A DNA stretch of 21,425 nucleotides from NCBI GenBank assembly GCA_002812745.2, contig NCSJ02000513.1:1-21425 (forward strand). The letters run 5' to 3'. Shown here one piece after another: positions 8,838 through 18,763 of this stretch. This DNA comes from Scytalidium lignicola (lineage: Eukaryota; Ascomycota; Leotiomycetes). How positions within the stretch are numbered: the first letter of the stretch is position 1; each line of letters opens with the position of its first letter. Under the pieces are notes generated by a model. The model was not told the origin of the DNA. It ran no database searches and was given only the letters and a program-made list of their open reading frames with translations. The position numbers and the translations under genes were made by a program.

Positions 8838-9290
8838 CTAATTCCCTACCTTGATCTTATGCTTCACTGCCAAACCATCCTTCATGGTTAACTCATCCCT
8901 CAACTCATCAGTCTGTAACGTCTCCCCATACAAGTTACGTAGGTTAAGAGAAAACGCCCCCTGTGAAATGATTTCAGTTACCAGCAAGACAATACCGGCA
9001 ATAGTGAACTGAACACCAGCGACATAGAAAGTTGCGTCGTGGATGTCGCCTTTGTTCTGATTGAGATTGAACCATTCCTCCTTGCAATATTATCCCGTAT
9101 TATTTCGCTGCACTTTTCCTTTGAAGGAGGATTAGACCTTCATATGCAGCAGGTCTCGCTGTTCGCGCGCACCTATGTTTCTGATCAAATGTCCGCTCAC
9201 AGTACCAGGATTTCGCATTCCCTTACCGTGAATATGTATTGATGGAGCTGCTGAAGATCGAGCGCAAGATCCCTGAAATGAGATATTTAT
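8838..9290 (-). pseudogene. C-terminal part of an unidentified membrane protein, interrupted
   Basis: On the minus strand a stop-free frame (9089 to 8838) begins around YCKEEWFNLNQNKGDIHDAT. It then has a clear membrane segment, FYVAGVQFTIAGIVLLV, and a charged tail with TDELRDEL and KDGLAVKHKIK before a TAG. Upstream, the same frame shows NIGAREQRDLLHMKV and SSFKGKVQRNNTG, separated by two TAA stops that could be CAA (Gln) after C-to-T change. A GTAAGG...TGATCAG intron (about 46 nt) and a further exon, DLALDLQQLHQYIFT, after a TTTCAG acceptor can be read up to about 9270. The joins make sense as splice sites, so this looks like a real spliced gene that has decayed. I do not recognise the family. 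Its 5' part is missing because the CSC1 relic begins immediately beyond it on the other strand. Confidence 0.4.
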
Positions 9291-9369
9291 TTAAAGATTC
9301 AACAACTTAAAATCACAGTAGATACGGGTTTAATAATGATCGTTTCATGTAATGAACACGCAAATTTAA

Positions 9370-10302
9370 CTTTATCCTGCATATTCTTATTTATCACTTG
9401 GATCATGTCCCGTGGTCCCTTGGTTGCATTGGATAGGTGCTCTTCTAAGTTGGGTGGTGGCAGTCATTCAAGGGGTATTGCCTCCGGTAATGTTAGGCTT
9501 GCTCACTGCTATAGTTCCAGTCGCGTTGCGCCTTCTTGCAAACATACAAGGACTTCATTCACGTCAAGCTACAGAAAACCATGTTCAGATATTTTATTTC
9601 GCCTTTCTATTTGTGGAGGTATTTCTTACTGTTTCCTTGTCAGCTGGTATCACAACCATCATAGGAGAGTTGACAGACAGGATTCAAGCGTTGCCAGCAA
9701 CCCTTGCTCAAAATTTACCTAAAGCATATAACTACTTTTCCTCCTATATTATGATGTGTACCTTTATGGCGGTTGTTTCCACTCTCGTACGAGTCAGCAG
9801 ACTAATGAATTTGTTCGTTCTCTCTCTCCTCTGTTCGACAAAACTGCGAGACAGAAGTGGACAAGGCAAGAGAGCCTAGACCTGCAGAAATGAGGAACAT
9901 TTGTACCAGTCCTCACAAATATCACTTGTATAAGTAAGTCTCAGTCCAGTCTACTCGCACAAGTCGTACTGATATAACTCCGTCATAAGCCTAATTTATT
10001 CAGTGATTACGCCTCTTATTTTAATCTTTAGCACTATATACTGTGGGGCGCTTTGGATATTATATCGATCTTACCCTCCAAAGCTCACAGAATTGAAGCT
10101 TGTCGATAATGACTTGTTTTATCCCACAACAATACAACAGTTGTTTACCGGCATCTACTTTATGGAACTGTGTCTAGTTGGGTTATTCTTTCTCGTCCGT
10201 GACACAGGTAACCGAGCTACATGTACCGCACAGGAAGTGATTATGATAGTAGTTACGGTCTTAACATGTCTTATCTCGAGAATTATTCACCAGAGATCTT
10301 AA
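9370..10302 (+). pseudogene. CSC1/RSN1-type (OSCA/TMEM63-like) channel fragment, decayed
   Basis: This is the C-terminal transmembrane half of a CSC1/RSN1 protein (calcium-dependent or osmosensitive channel family, PF02714 region). The readable part starts around VPWLHWIGALL, followed by VIQGVLPPVMLGLLTAIVPV, HVQIFYFAFLFVEVFLTVSL and LAQNLPKAYNYFSSYIM. Near 9815-9833 the frame shifts inside a CT-rich run, and homology continues in another frame with SPLFDKTARQKWTRQESLDL. A TGA (9891-9893) then stands where the family pattern expects Trp before GTFVPVLTNITCI. A GTAAGT...ATTCAG intron (9934-10003, 70 nt) rejoins in frame to ITPLILIFSTIYCGALWILY and PTTIQQLFTGIYFMELCLVG. The frame ends at a TAA after SRIIHQRS. 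The cytosolic first half of the protein is absent. With one frameshift, one nonsense codon and 5' truncation, it is a pseudogene. Confidence 0.75.
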
Positions 10303-12418
10303 TAACAATTACGTGGAAATGGAGACATTTTTCCAGGGATGAGAGCCTCATGCTTGCTTAACTCTGCTTATATTTGTTTTTCTTTGTTTCCTTACCATAA
10401 CAGTATATGATCAGCCAAGTGTAGATAAAAGAGACTAATTCAATGCTCAATCTAAGCGAGGCAGAACGTCCATCACATGGTTTTCGAGTTTCCAATCCGA
10501 TTATGCTCTGTCGATACTGATTCTGCCCGTTGGTCTAGCGTAGCAGTAGTACAGCCCATACCAATATCCTGATGCAGATATCCGGATTCGTCGTGCATAA
10601 AATATTGGTAAGGAGGCTTGGGGAGGCCTTACGTAAAGCCGTTCTAAGTAACCCATGTTTGGCGGCCTTCACTGATTACCATGCTTCGATAACTGGAAAA
10701 CAGCTATTGTGTTTCTCTTAAATAGCCAAAAGGAAAAAGTAATGCAATTAGTGGAACATAAAGCCATGGACTTGACCCCTCAGACCTTCCTTTGCTTTGG
10801 TACAAATTGCATTAAGAGGTATCACAAGCTATGATGCTTTTATCGTTACTCTTTTTGCGTTCACAATCAATTTGTCAGTTCATTGCCTACATGTTTTCCT
10901 CTCCATATGGATCCGTTGACTACAAGGGTACGGTCGAGATTCCGTTGAAAGGTTGGAGGCTTGGAAAGTTGAGAGGCTGAAGGGTAAGAACCGTTATGCA
11001 GCTGTGCTCCCCCTTTATTCCGAGGTAAGCGAATGTGCTACCCAGGAGCACATGCCCTTCCGTGCCCAGTGTCTGTTCACCGGATGTGTGCTCTAAGAAA
11101 TTCGAGATCGAGCGCCTGCTAAGTATCTAGATAACAGATATTCCGCTAGAATCCCTGGCTGACCAGGTGTGGTCCAAGACATCATTCCTGGGGACCCTCA
11201 GGTATCCTATATCCGCCAACCCAGCTCAGCCGCCCATTTACTCTTATCTTCTATCTTGTCCGCAGTGTTAGATTCACGTATAATTAACTTTTGTAAAAGG
11301 GTAGCATTATGACAGACAGCTGCTTACCTAATTGCCAAGCGCAAGAGATGGTCTGTTAAAGCGTGGGGTCAGAATACGAGTCATACCCTAAGGGATTAGC
11401 ACAGAAGTTGCTGGAGAAAGAGAGGAAGTGTTGGTAATGCAAATAAAGCTTGTCTCCGCACAGCCATTGGGTGACCCTGACCAAGGCGCCTAAGTGGATC
11501 CACGCACAGTGATTGATTGGAGCGCGGATTCAGGATATGGTACCGCAACATCCTGGTAACACAGAAAGCACGAGTGTAGTGGAATGGTGGTCGGTGCATG
11601 GTGTGGTTGCTGTTTTTGGTGTACTGCATAAGGTGCTTGCTTTTGCTGGCTGCACGCACCAATATCCTGCACATCACCACTATCACATCTATGAATCCAA
11701 ATATCCATGGATGCATCCCAAAACAACCAAAGAGGCAGCTGGCTAACTACCTGACCCATTGATCAGCGTGGCGAATATCAATGCCTGCCAGGAACCCCTA
11801 AATGCAGCCTTGTTACTTTGCAGCAGCATTCACCATCTAACTCAAAACCTGGCCCCAATATCCTCGCAGCGGATAAATCGCGCACCACTGGATGCGAATT
11901 CTGAGGAACTTGCCCCTACGTAGAGGCTCAAACAATTAATCTACTTAGTTCGTTTCTCGGCTCGCGTTCTTCGTATGTCTAGACTGTTGGCTCCGGACCC
12001 GGTGCTATGTCTCTGTCCCGAGCCGTACATTGCGGAACGGGCTTCAACCTCAAGTTCAATCAGACATACCATCACGCCCCGATAACAATACGCCCCTGAG
12101 TGTGCAAGGTTACAAAAGTGGCGTCTCTGAATCGCCTTGCTTCTTTAAGAGAGTTAAGACCTGCACGGATTCTCCGTTTTTATCGAGCTGGTCCACGCTT
12201 CCTTGACCTCACTAGCCCGATCCAAATCGACAACCGGCAACTACCCCTCGGTTGCAGCTCTAACTTCCTGCTGACTTTTTCGCCACATTATCGTTTTCAG
12301 GACTTTATTCTTATACAACACCTATACAACACTACTCAGTTGTATGATCTTTGTCAAAGGAGTAGACTGGAGAAACAACAACTAGCGAAGCCATAAAGCT
12401 CGTCCCTCCTAATATTAA
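10303..12418. other. 2.1-kb intergenic region, last part probably leader/promoter of the bHLH gene
   Basis: No gene is supported. Opposing short frames at 11396-11759 and a 98-codon frame at 12100-12396 lack recognisable patterns. Base composition is more balanced than in the 2.9-7.6 kb stretch. The part next to 12419 is CT-rich in places, as fungal leaders often are. No confident TATA box, tRNA or repeat was seen. Confidence 0.4.
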
Positions 12419-14132
12419 ATGGCGAGCTCTTATGTTCGCCAAGTATCCAGTGGGGACTATTTCTCAATTCCTTCTTTTACGCCGAGATCGAAGGTATGTG
12501 GAATCTTCTAGTTATTGGTTGCTTTGAACAGATGTCGATCAATACTTGAGGAGAACACAATTACCTGTTTTATAACTACTAGTCACGCCATAGCGGAGAT
12601 AGCTCCTTATTTCATTGCTTTTCCTGCTGCAACCTCTTACCACAGCTATGCACTTTCTATCTACACATACAGCAGTAGAGTTGAACTGACTGATTCGCCC
12701 ATAGAACTTAGCACCATCTCTAGTTTATTGGGATGCAAAGGAATATAGCAAATTTTCACTAGGGAGCTCCGACTCAATTATACCGTCTCCTGCATCCCCC
12801 GATTCAATCTACTTTCTACCTAAAGCCTATCCGTTTCCGGAGCTTTACAACGGCGCAATCGAGATTGACGAAGTCCTGGACTCACTAACCTGCGCTAACT
12901 TCATGCAGTTGGAGGACGCTGCAGAGATCAACATGGATCTATCATTGGACCGATTTTTCTCCGATTCACAGCTCGAAAATACCTTCTTACCATCCACAGC
13001 TGGCTTGTACACTCAGACAGACCCAATTAGTGCACGATTACAGCCCACGAACACTATGATGCCAAACACAATCTATAACCAAGCTTTAGTCTTCGGCAAA
13101 GATCCTATCGTAAAAGGGCACTTATTTGAGACACCAACTGTCAACACCACGCCGGCCACTGAAACACAATCTAGGAAACTATTCTACAACATTCATGCTC
13201 AACAATCATCTTACTCTGTTGCACAAGTCAATGGGCCCGTAACCCGCAGGACAACACCAGCAGCACTGGGGACAGGATTCTCATCAATCCAGGAATCCAA
13301 ACTTCGCAGTATTGCGATGCCCTCCACATCCTACACGTCACCTACGCCTTCGTCTTCATCATCTGGCAGTCCTCCGCTAATCGTCACATGGTCCAGCCAA
13401 CGAAAGCGGAAATCGTCAGACTCTAATGACAAAGACAAATACGATGAATGCCCCCTTAAGAGGAGGAGGAATCATCGACGACATCATGCACCGGCAAACA
13501 AAACGCCACATAAGATAATTGAAAAACGCTATCGTACAAACCTTAATGATAAAATTGCTGCGTTGAGGGACTGTGTGCCTAGTTTGCGGGTTACAAGTAA
13601 TGCTAAGATCAAAAGTGCAAAGAAGGAGAAGAGAGATATAGCAGACAACTTGCAAGGGTTGAGTCCAGCTCACAACCTTAATAAGGTACGAGTTTTGTTC
13701 TTTTATATTCTTTGCAACTCTCTCATTCTTTTTTCGTTTGATGAGCTTCTTTCCGCCTCCCTTATCGTCGTATTAACGGAGAATCTCCAACACAATCACC
13801 AGGCAACTGTGCTCTCCAAGGCAACTAAATATATCCTGGACCTCGAGAAACGCAATAAAGCGCTCTGTGAAGAAAACGCTGCGTACAAAGACCGCATTGA
13901 AGCCTTCAAGATCCCTATGCTCACCAACAAGAACTGTAACACTATTACCACAACGACAGCGAACACGCCGCCCATGTTGGCTACCTTTACTTCAAGCCCT
14001 GGATCTAGTCATTCTGGGAGTGGTAGCTTTGATAGCACAATTAGTGCTACTAGTTTAAATGAATGTGGAATCGAGGAGGCGGGTAACTGGGAAGGGGGAG
14101 GGTGCAGTAGCGGAGGTGAAGAATATGAGTGA
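12419..14132 (+). CDS. SREBP-type bHLH transcription factor, three exons
   Basis: The proposed model joins 12419-12493, 12705-13685 and 13803-14132, giving 461 residues. Exon 1 starts MASSYVRQVSSGDYFSIPSF after ATTAAATGG and ends at AAG|GTATGT. The 211-nt intron ends CTGACTGATTCGCCCATAG and rejoins in frame at NLAPSLVYWDAKEYSKFSLG. An ATG at 12903 opens the longest ATG-initiated frame, but the clearly coding sequence upstream argues for the spliced start. The N-terminal two thirds is Ser/Thr/Pro-rich with basic patches (QRKRK, PLKRRRNHRRHH). The bHLH starts near residue 294 with HKIIEKRYRTNLNDKIAALR. The Tyr in KRYR marks the SREBP subclass, which binds both E-boxes and sterol-response elements. 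A long loop rich in Lys leads to LSPAHNLNK|ATVLSKATKYILDLEKRNK, split by a 117-nt intron (13686-13802). I see no membrane segments after it, so it is a soluble SrbB-like rather than a SrbA-like factor. The exact orthologue is not settled. Confidence 0.8.
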
Positions 14133-14352
14133 AGAGGAGAAAGTGTTGAAGAACGAACTTGATGCTGCGACTGCTAATGAAAAATGGTCCAGAGACGACC
14201 GTGCACTATTGCGTATTAATTTCACCTTATTTTATATTTTGCTTTTAAATTCTGTCAAGGAACTTCGTACAATATTTAATTGGGAAGATGTGGATTTTGA
14301 AGGCTTTAAAGCTAAGAGCATAAAGCAAGGCAGAGCCTGCCTGGTAAAATAA
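14125..14352 (+). CDS. Small ORF overlapping the end of the bHLH gene, weak Myb/SANT-like look
   Basis: ATG 14125 overlaps the TGA of the bHLH gene in another frame and opens 75 residues. The visible blocks are MSEEEKVLKNELDAATANEK, WSRDDRALLRI and FNWEDVDFEGFKAKSIKQGR. The W.....D..LL and W..V...GF...SI.Q spacing recalls small fungal Myb/SANT-like proteins. However, the middle (NFTLFYILLLNSV) is hydrophobic and could be unspliced intron; I could not find a splice that keeps the frame. It may be a decayed fragment, an alternative 3' end or chance. Confidence 0.25.
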   Translation: MSEEEKVLKNELDAATANEKWSRDDRALLRINFTLFYILLLNSVKELRTIFNWEDVDFEGFKAKSIKQGRACLVK

Positions 14353-15916
14353 ACATCATGGGAGACATGGGAAAAGGAGGTTTGGGTTATTGGGAATGGA
14401 TTTCTGGTCTTTTGGATAAGATTTCTGGGTGATATACCCGGATTCAATTCCTTGAAGCTGGGATTCAAATTCTAATTCTGACTGGACTGGATGGTGTTTA
14501 CCGCTTGGTACTAATAGGGGGAATTCATTTTCCTCCTCTTCTCGCTCGTTTTTTTCTCCGACTGACTTAAGTGCTGGATGCCCTTTTGTCAGGTTAGTTG
14601 TTCGTTGAAATCTAGGTACTCATCTCTAGCATGGAGATGTCATGTAGGCAGGTTATGGACGAATCAAACGGGGGTAAAGGCTTGGATGAATTACTTAGAT
14701 GGCGACACTTTTTGCGACGGGCATGTGACACATCAAAAAGCCGAGCGAAACACACTCATCATAATGCTGGATCAGGATGTCTCCAAATTATTTAGTGGGG
14801 AATAAAAAAAAAATCTCCAAATCGTGGTGATGCCTTGATTAAGAGGCAGTAACTCAGCTCTGAGGAGAAGCACAATCAATCGTCGACTCCTCGCCTACTC
14901 GGCCTTCCTTTACTCGCGTCCAGCACGTGATTATCGAAAGATGCAGTAATTCCACATCAAAGCCGATCACCCCAACTACCCGATCACTGAAATTTACCGC
15001 AAAATCTTAAATGTATTAAAATTAGCGGATATTTGTCAGACAAGCTAACTAACTGTACTTTAAAAATTAGAAGCGTAAATCTTCAATATTTGTTGGGATT
15101 GCTGGGGTGTAATATTGTACCAATTTTCGGTGTTCTGGTAGGCAGGGCGTTCCGGTTCACAGGGAATTACGTTGCAAGCCAGCAAGGATGTAACGTTAAT
15201 CGTCGGCTCGGTTAATAAGTCAGCTTGCACATACAAATGCGGGTCAGCAGATTTTTGGTAATGACTTGGCGCTAACCTGACTAAAAAGTGGACACTCGTT
15301 ATCTGGGTGATGACTTACTTATAACTTAATGGCATACATTTTTGCACGATTATAACAGGGGGTGTTTACTCGAGTCAGAGTCAAGGATGATATTGCAAGC
15401 CCTTTACCTATAGCGGATACTGAGTTGAGAACTTTGAATGGTATCCTACAATCCTTGTCAAGACGGATTTCTAGGACAACAGGAGTGATTACTATCATAA
15501 CTAGATATTGGAGACGGATACGACAGCAAGCCTGGTGGCTTTTAAAAGGAGCCATGGCATCCCTGCAGTGCTTAGTACTGGAGATCCCTAGAATTGCACA
15601 TTTCGGTGATGCAGGTTTCGGGGATTTTAGCATGGCTATAATGAACTGACTAAATGGCTTGGAAAAGTAGCATTTCCGTGGAGCAATTCTAGAATAGATT
15701 TTAATTTCACTCTCGCTCAGCGGAAACGGATTTTTTGTGTGGCAATACGTCGATATTCTTGAGGCGGTAATACAGATCGTACATTAACGACTAGTTAATA
15801 TAGCAGGGGGCTATGATCATCAGTTCTGTCGTCCGAGTAAGCATACTACGGTAACTCTCCTTGATTATTTATGTACTCTGACCACATTTTTTGACGGAGA
15901 AAAGTTTACGGGAGTG
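14353..15916. other. Intergenic region between the bHLH and oxidase genes
   Basis: No gene is supported. A GC-richer patch at 14880-14990 contains a CCAGCACGTGA block and the second copy of a dispersed repeat. Short overlapping frames at 15319-15649 on both strands have no recognisable pattern. The last few hundred bases should hold the promoter of the multicopper oxidase. Confidence 0.4.
14965..15005 (+). repeat. Dispersed repeat, copy 2 (pairs with 2278-2318)
   Basis: This copy shares the 19-base block GATCACTGAAATTTACCGC and a preceding GATCACCC at the same spacing as copy 1, in the same orientation. It sits about 40 bases downstream of CCAGCACGTGA (14922), a block that recurs at 18981. 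If all belong to one element, this copy is the longer one. No terminal inverted repeat or target duplication could be found by eye. Confidence 0.6.
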
Positions 15917-15926
15917 TTTAAATAAA
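15917..15926 (+). promoter_or_regulatory. TATA-like element upstream of the multicopper oxidase
   Basis: TTTAAATAAA lies about 85 bases before the oxidase ATG at 16009, a plausible distance for a fungal TATA element. It is the only such AT block in the last 100 bases. Assignment is by position only. Confidence 0.35.
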
Positions 15927-16008
15927 ACCCGTCCGCTGTATTCCCAAGAAGATCTGCGATTCGGTACGGCCGTCGTCTCCAAATGCATGTCTAAGATAGA
16001 CAGCCAAG

Positions 16009-17987
16009 ATGTCTGGACTCCTGATATTTTCCTTATTCACACTCGCTTTAGATACACTCCTTTCTGCAGCATCTCTTCATATACATGACCACATATTTGT
16101 TCCTGATGCCGTATTACGAGTTACTGCAGAGGATGTTGCGCAGTCATGTCTACCTGAAAAATCTACGGTGCTGGTGAATGGAACATCACCTGGTCCAGAA
16201 CTACGACTGGTTGAGGGAAAGTCAGCGTGGATCCGAGTCTACAATGATATGCCGGATAAAAACTTGACAATGGTACGTAGTACTTTCTCTAACATCGAGA
16301 AACAAAATAAATGAAATGTCCTTGATTGTTGTTTATGAAGAGAGCCGAATACTGACTGAAGTCAGCACTGGCATGGCCTCACGATGGCTGTATCGCCTTT
16401 CAGCGATGGCTCGCCACAAGCAAGCCAATGGCCAATTCCACCAAATCATTTCTTTGATTATGAAATCAATGTACCAATTGGAATGGCAGGGACGTACTTT
16501 TATCACAGCCATGTAGGCTTTCAAGCAGTCTCCGCTGCTGGTTCATTGATAGTGGATGAAATAGGAATTGTTCCATATCACTACGATGAAGAGAAGATTA
16601 TCTTCCTATCAGATGTCTTCACTCGAAATGACACTGATATTGAAGAGGGACTTGTGCATAGTCCACTGATATGGAGTGGAGATGCCTTTATGGTGTTGAT
16701 TAACGGGAAAGGGGGAGGTTCAGCGAACGGGACTGCTTGCAACGCCAGTGTAGAGATAATAAACGTTGAACCCAACAAGACCTACCGGCTGAGATTTATT
16801 GGCGGCACGGCTCTAACATTTGTGTCTCTTGCTATTGAAGGGCACTCAGAGTTGACCGTAATTGAAGCAGATGGGTAGACCTCCAATCCAAAGTCTAAAG
16901 CAAACATGCACTGACATCCCCTTAGTTCATACACAGGCCCGCAAAAGACAAGTTTCTTGCAGATTGGAACAGGCCAACGCTTTAGTGTACTGCTCAAAAC
17001 AGCCGCTAATACCCCCACCAATGACTTCTGGATCCAGGTCGAGTCCCGCGAAAGACCAACCACAACCCAAGGCTTTGCCCTTTTACGATACCATACAGGA
17101 CACCAACCTACCAAGGAAGCAGACGTTTTCCCACCAGCTACGCCACCTCTCACACTCCCAGCAACAGATACTTCATTCCTTGAGTACGCTCTCTCTCCTC
17201 TCACTCCAGCCTTTGATTTCCCAACCGCCGCAGAAGTAACTCGTCGTGTAACTATCACCGTCCACCAAGCCATCCGAGGCCAAACAATCTGGCTCGAGAA
17301 CGGGTACAACTGGGCAGAAGTCTTCCCAAAGGAACCGTACCTCGTAAGCTTGTACAAACAAGACGGCATCGAGTTCCCCTCTATGCAGCGAGCTTTAGCG
17401 AACAATGGCATTGATCCCGTCACGCGTGCTTTTCCAGCACAAATAGGAGAGGTGCTTGAGATTGTGATTCAAAATACGGGTGCTGATTCAGGCGAATTGG
17501 ATGTTCATCCTTTCCATGCTCATGGGGCGCATTATTGGGATTTGGGTTCTGGAAATGGGACGTATGAGGCAAATGCGAATGAGGAGAAGATTCACGCTGG
17601 TCATCACAGACCAATTAAAAGGGACACGACAATGTTGTACAGATATGGGACTTCCACCGGGAACCGGACGGCGGAGGGATGGAGGGCATGGAGGTTGAAG
17701 GTTACCGAGCCAGGGGTGTGGATGATTCATTGTCATGTTTTGCAGCATATGTTGATGTATGCTGCCCCTTTTCTTTCCTCTTGTTAGTTCTTTATAGGGT
17801 AGTTGGTACTAATTCGGTGAGTAGGGGTATGCAAACGGTGTGGGTTATGGGCAACTCGCAGCAGGTACTCAGGCTGCCGTATCCCGAAGTCAAAGGATAT
17901 CTAAACTATGGGGGTGATGTCTATGGCAATGAGACTCACTTCCCTACGGTAATGCATTTCAACGATGACTGGGCTAATGAGCAATGA
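16009..17987 (+). CDS. Secreted multicopper oxidase (fungal ascorbate-oxidase/laccase-like), four exons
   Basis: The model joins 16009-16272, 16366-16874, 16926-17756 and 17825-17987, giving 588 residues, a normal size for the family. Multicopper oxidases take electrons from phenols, ascorbate or similar donors and reduce O2 to water. A hydrophobic signal peptide (MSGLLIFSLFTLALDTLLSA) sends it out of the cell. All four copper motifs are present. L1 is HWHG (89-92), L2 is HSH (135-137), L3 is HPFHAHG (452-458) and L4 is HCHVLQHMLMGM, with Cys527 and axial Met537. The three introns (93, 51 and 68 nt) have CTGAC or CTAAT branch sites, and each join restores family sequence: NLTM|HWHG, EADG|SYT and HMLM|GMQTVWVMGN. 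The L3 motif has Ala-His instead of the usual His after HG, which may be a subfamily trait. It contains several N-glycosylation sites. No nonsense codon was found, so the gene looks functional. The exact substrate cannot be told. Confidence 0.9.
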
Positions 17988-18542
17988 TCTAGCAAACTGG
18001 GAGGTAGATAGAACATAAACTAGCACTAACATATGGCTACAAGAGATAAAACATCTTACACTGAGACCACTATTTTCTCATTTTCTGGTTGTATAGTATT
18101 TTAGTTGATTGTGGATAAATATCCTTAGACCTTTTCTAAGACAAGCAATATAGAGTCGTTTATTTCAAAAGTTGAGTGAAAACTCTTATGCGAGATTGAT
18201 TTGAACTTCTCATTTATTCGTATCGTTGCCTCATTGTCATAATTTGCATTGATGGCTTTCGTATAGATACTCTCTGACGTACGCGAACTCATCTCGACAA
18301 AATCGCCCCGTTATATACTGATCTTGTGGGACTCTTGATTCCATACGAGCATCAGAATCAAACTTCCAACGTATAAGTACTTGTCTCAGTAGTCACAGGC
18401 TTGATTCCTAGCAGTCTTCTAGGAAAAATACATAATTCTGAGAGGGCATTTTCCCAAAATCACTAATCTAATGTATCCTTCAATCTGTACTACTCTGCTA
18501 TCACGTTTACCAAGTAACTTACTATCTGCCATAGTGGCCTAG
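17988..18542. other. Intergenic region after the oxidase gene
   Basis: This stretch is AT-rich, has no supported gene and probably includes the oxidase 3' UTR. No recognisable terminator motif or repeat was seen. Confidence 0.4.
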
Positions 18543-18594
18543 TATAAAATCTAGCCTCCATCATTTCTCAATGTTAGTCTTTTACAATAAAGCC

Positions 18595-18763
18595 ATGGAG
18601 CAGCTCGACGACCTAGGTAACATGAGCGAGCTCTTGTTGACAATCGAGGAAAAGTATTCCGAATATTCAGGTCCTCAATTCGTACGTTAGTGTATTGTAA
18701 GGATTAAATATTTTCAATCAGTTACGCAACGGAATCATCGAGAAATCAGTGTACATATGCTGA
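18595..18763 (+). CDS. Possible tiny spliced gene or leading fragment
   Basis: ATG 18595 (AAAGCCATGG, a good context) lies 52 bases after a TATAAAA block at 18543. It opens MEQLDDLGNMSELLLTIEEK, then YSEYSGPQF, after which a GTACGT donor begins at 18682. Splicing to the AATCAG acceptor at 18721 adds LRNGIIEKSVYIC before a TGA, giving 42 residues. The 40-nt intron is at the lower limit for fungi. Without splicing the frame stops three codons after the donor. The composition is coding-like, but I recognise no family. It may be the surviving start of a larger decayed gene. Confidence 0.25.

Noticed and set aside
10531..10560. tRNA-like start (GCCCGTTGGTCTAG)
   Set aside because: It resembles an A-box, but no B-box (GGTTCGANTCC) or cloverleaf pairing follows at the right distance.
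11396..11759. Overlapping ORFs of 77-106 codons on both strands
   Set aside because: No domain pattern, splice sites or coding bias; treated as chance.
12447..12460. 13-base match CCAGTGGGGACTA shared with 18915-18930
   Set aside because: A 13-base match between two places in 21 kb is expected by chance, and one copy lies in coding sequence.
16782..17423. 213-codon minus-strand ORF
   Set aside because: Antisense shadow of the multicopper oxidase exons.
12419..17987. Biosynthetic gene cluster (regulator plus oxidase)
   Set aside because: No polyketide synthase, peptide synthetase, terpene enzyme, transporter or P450 is present in the window.
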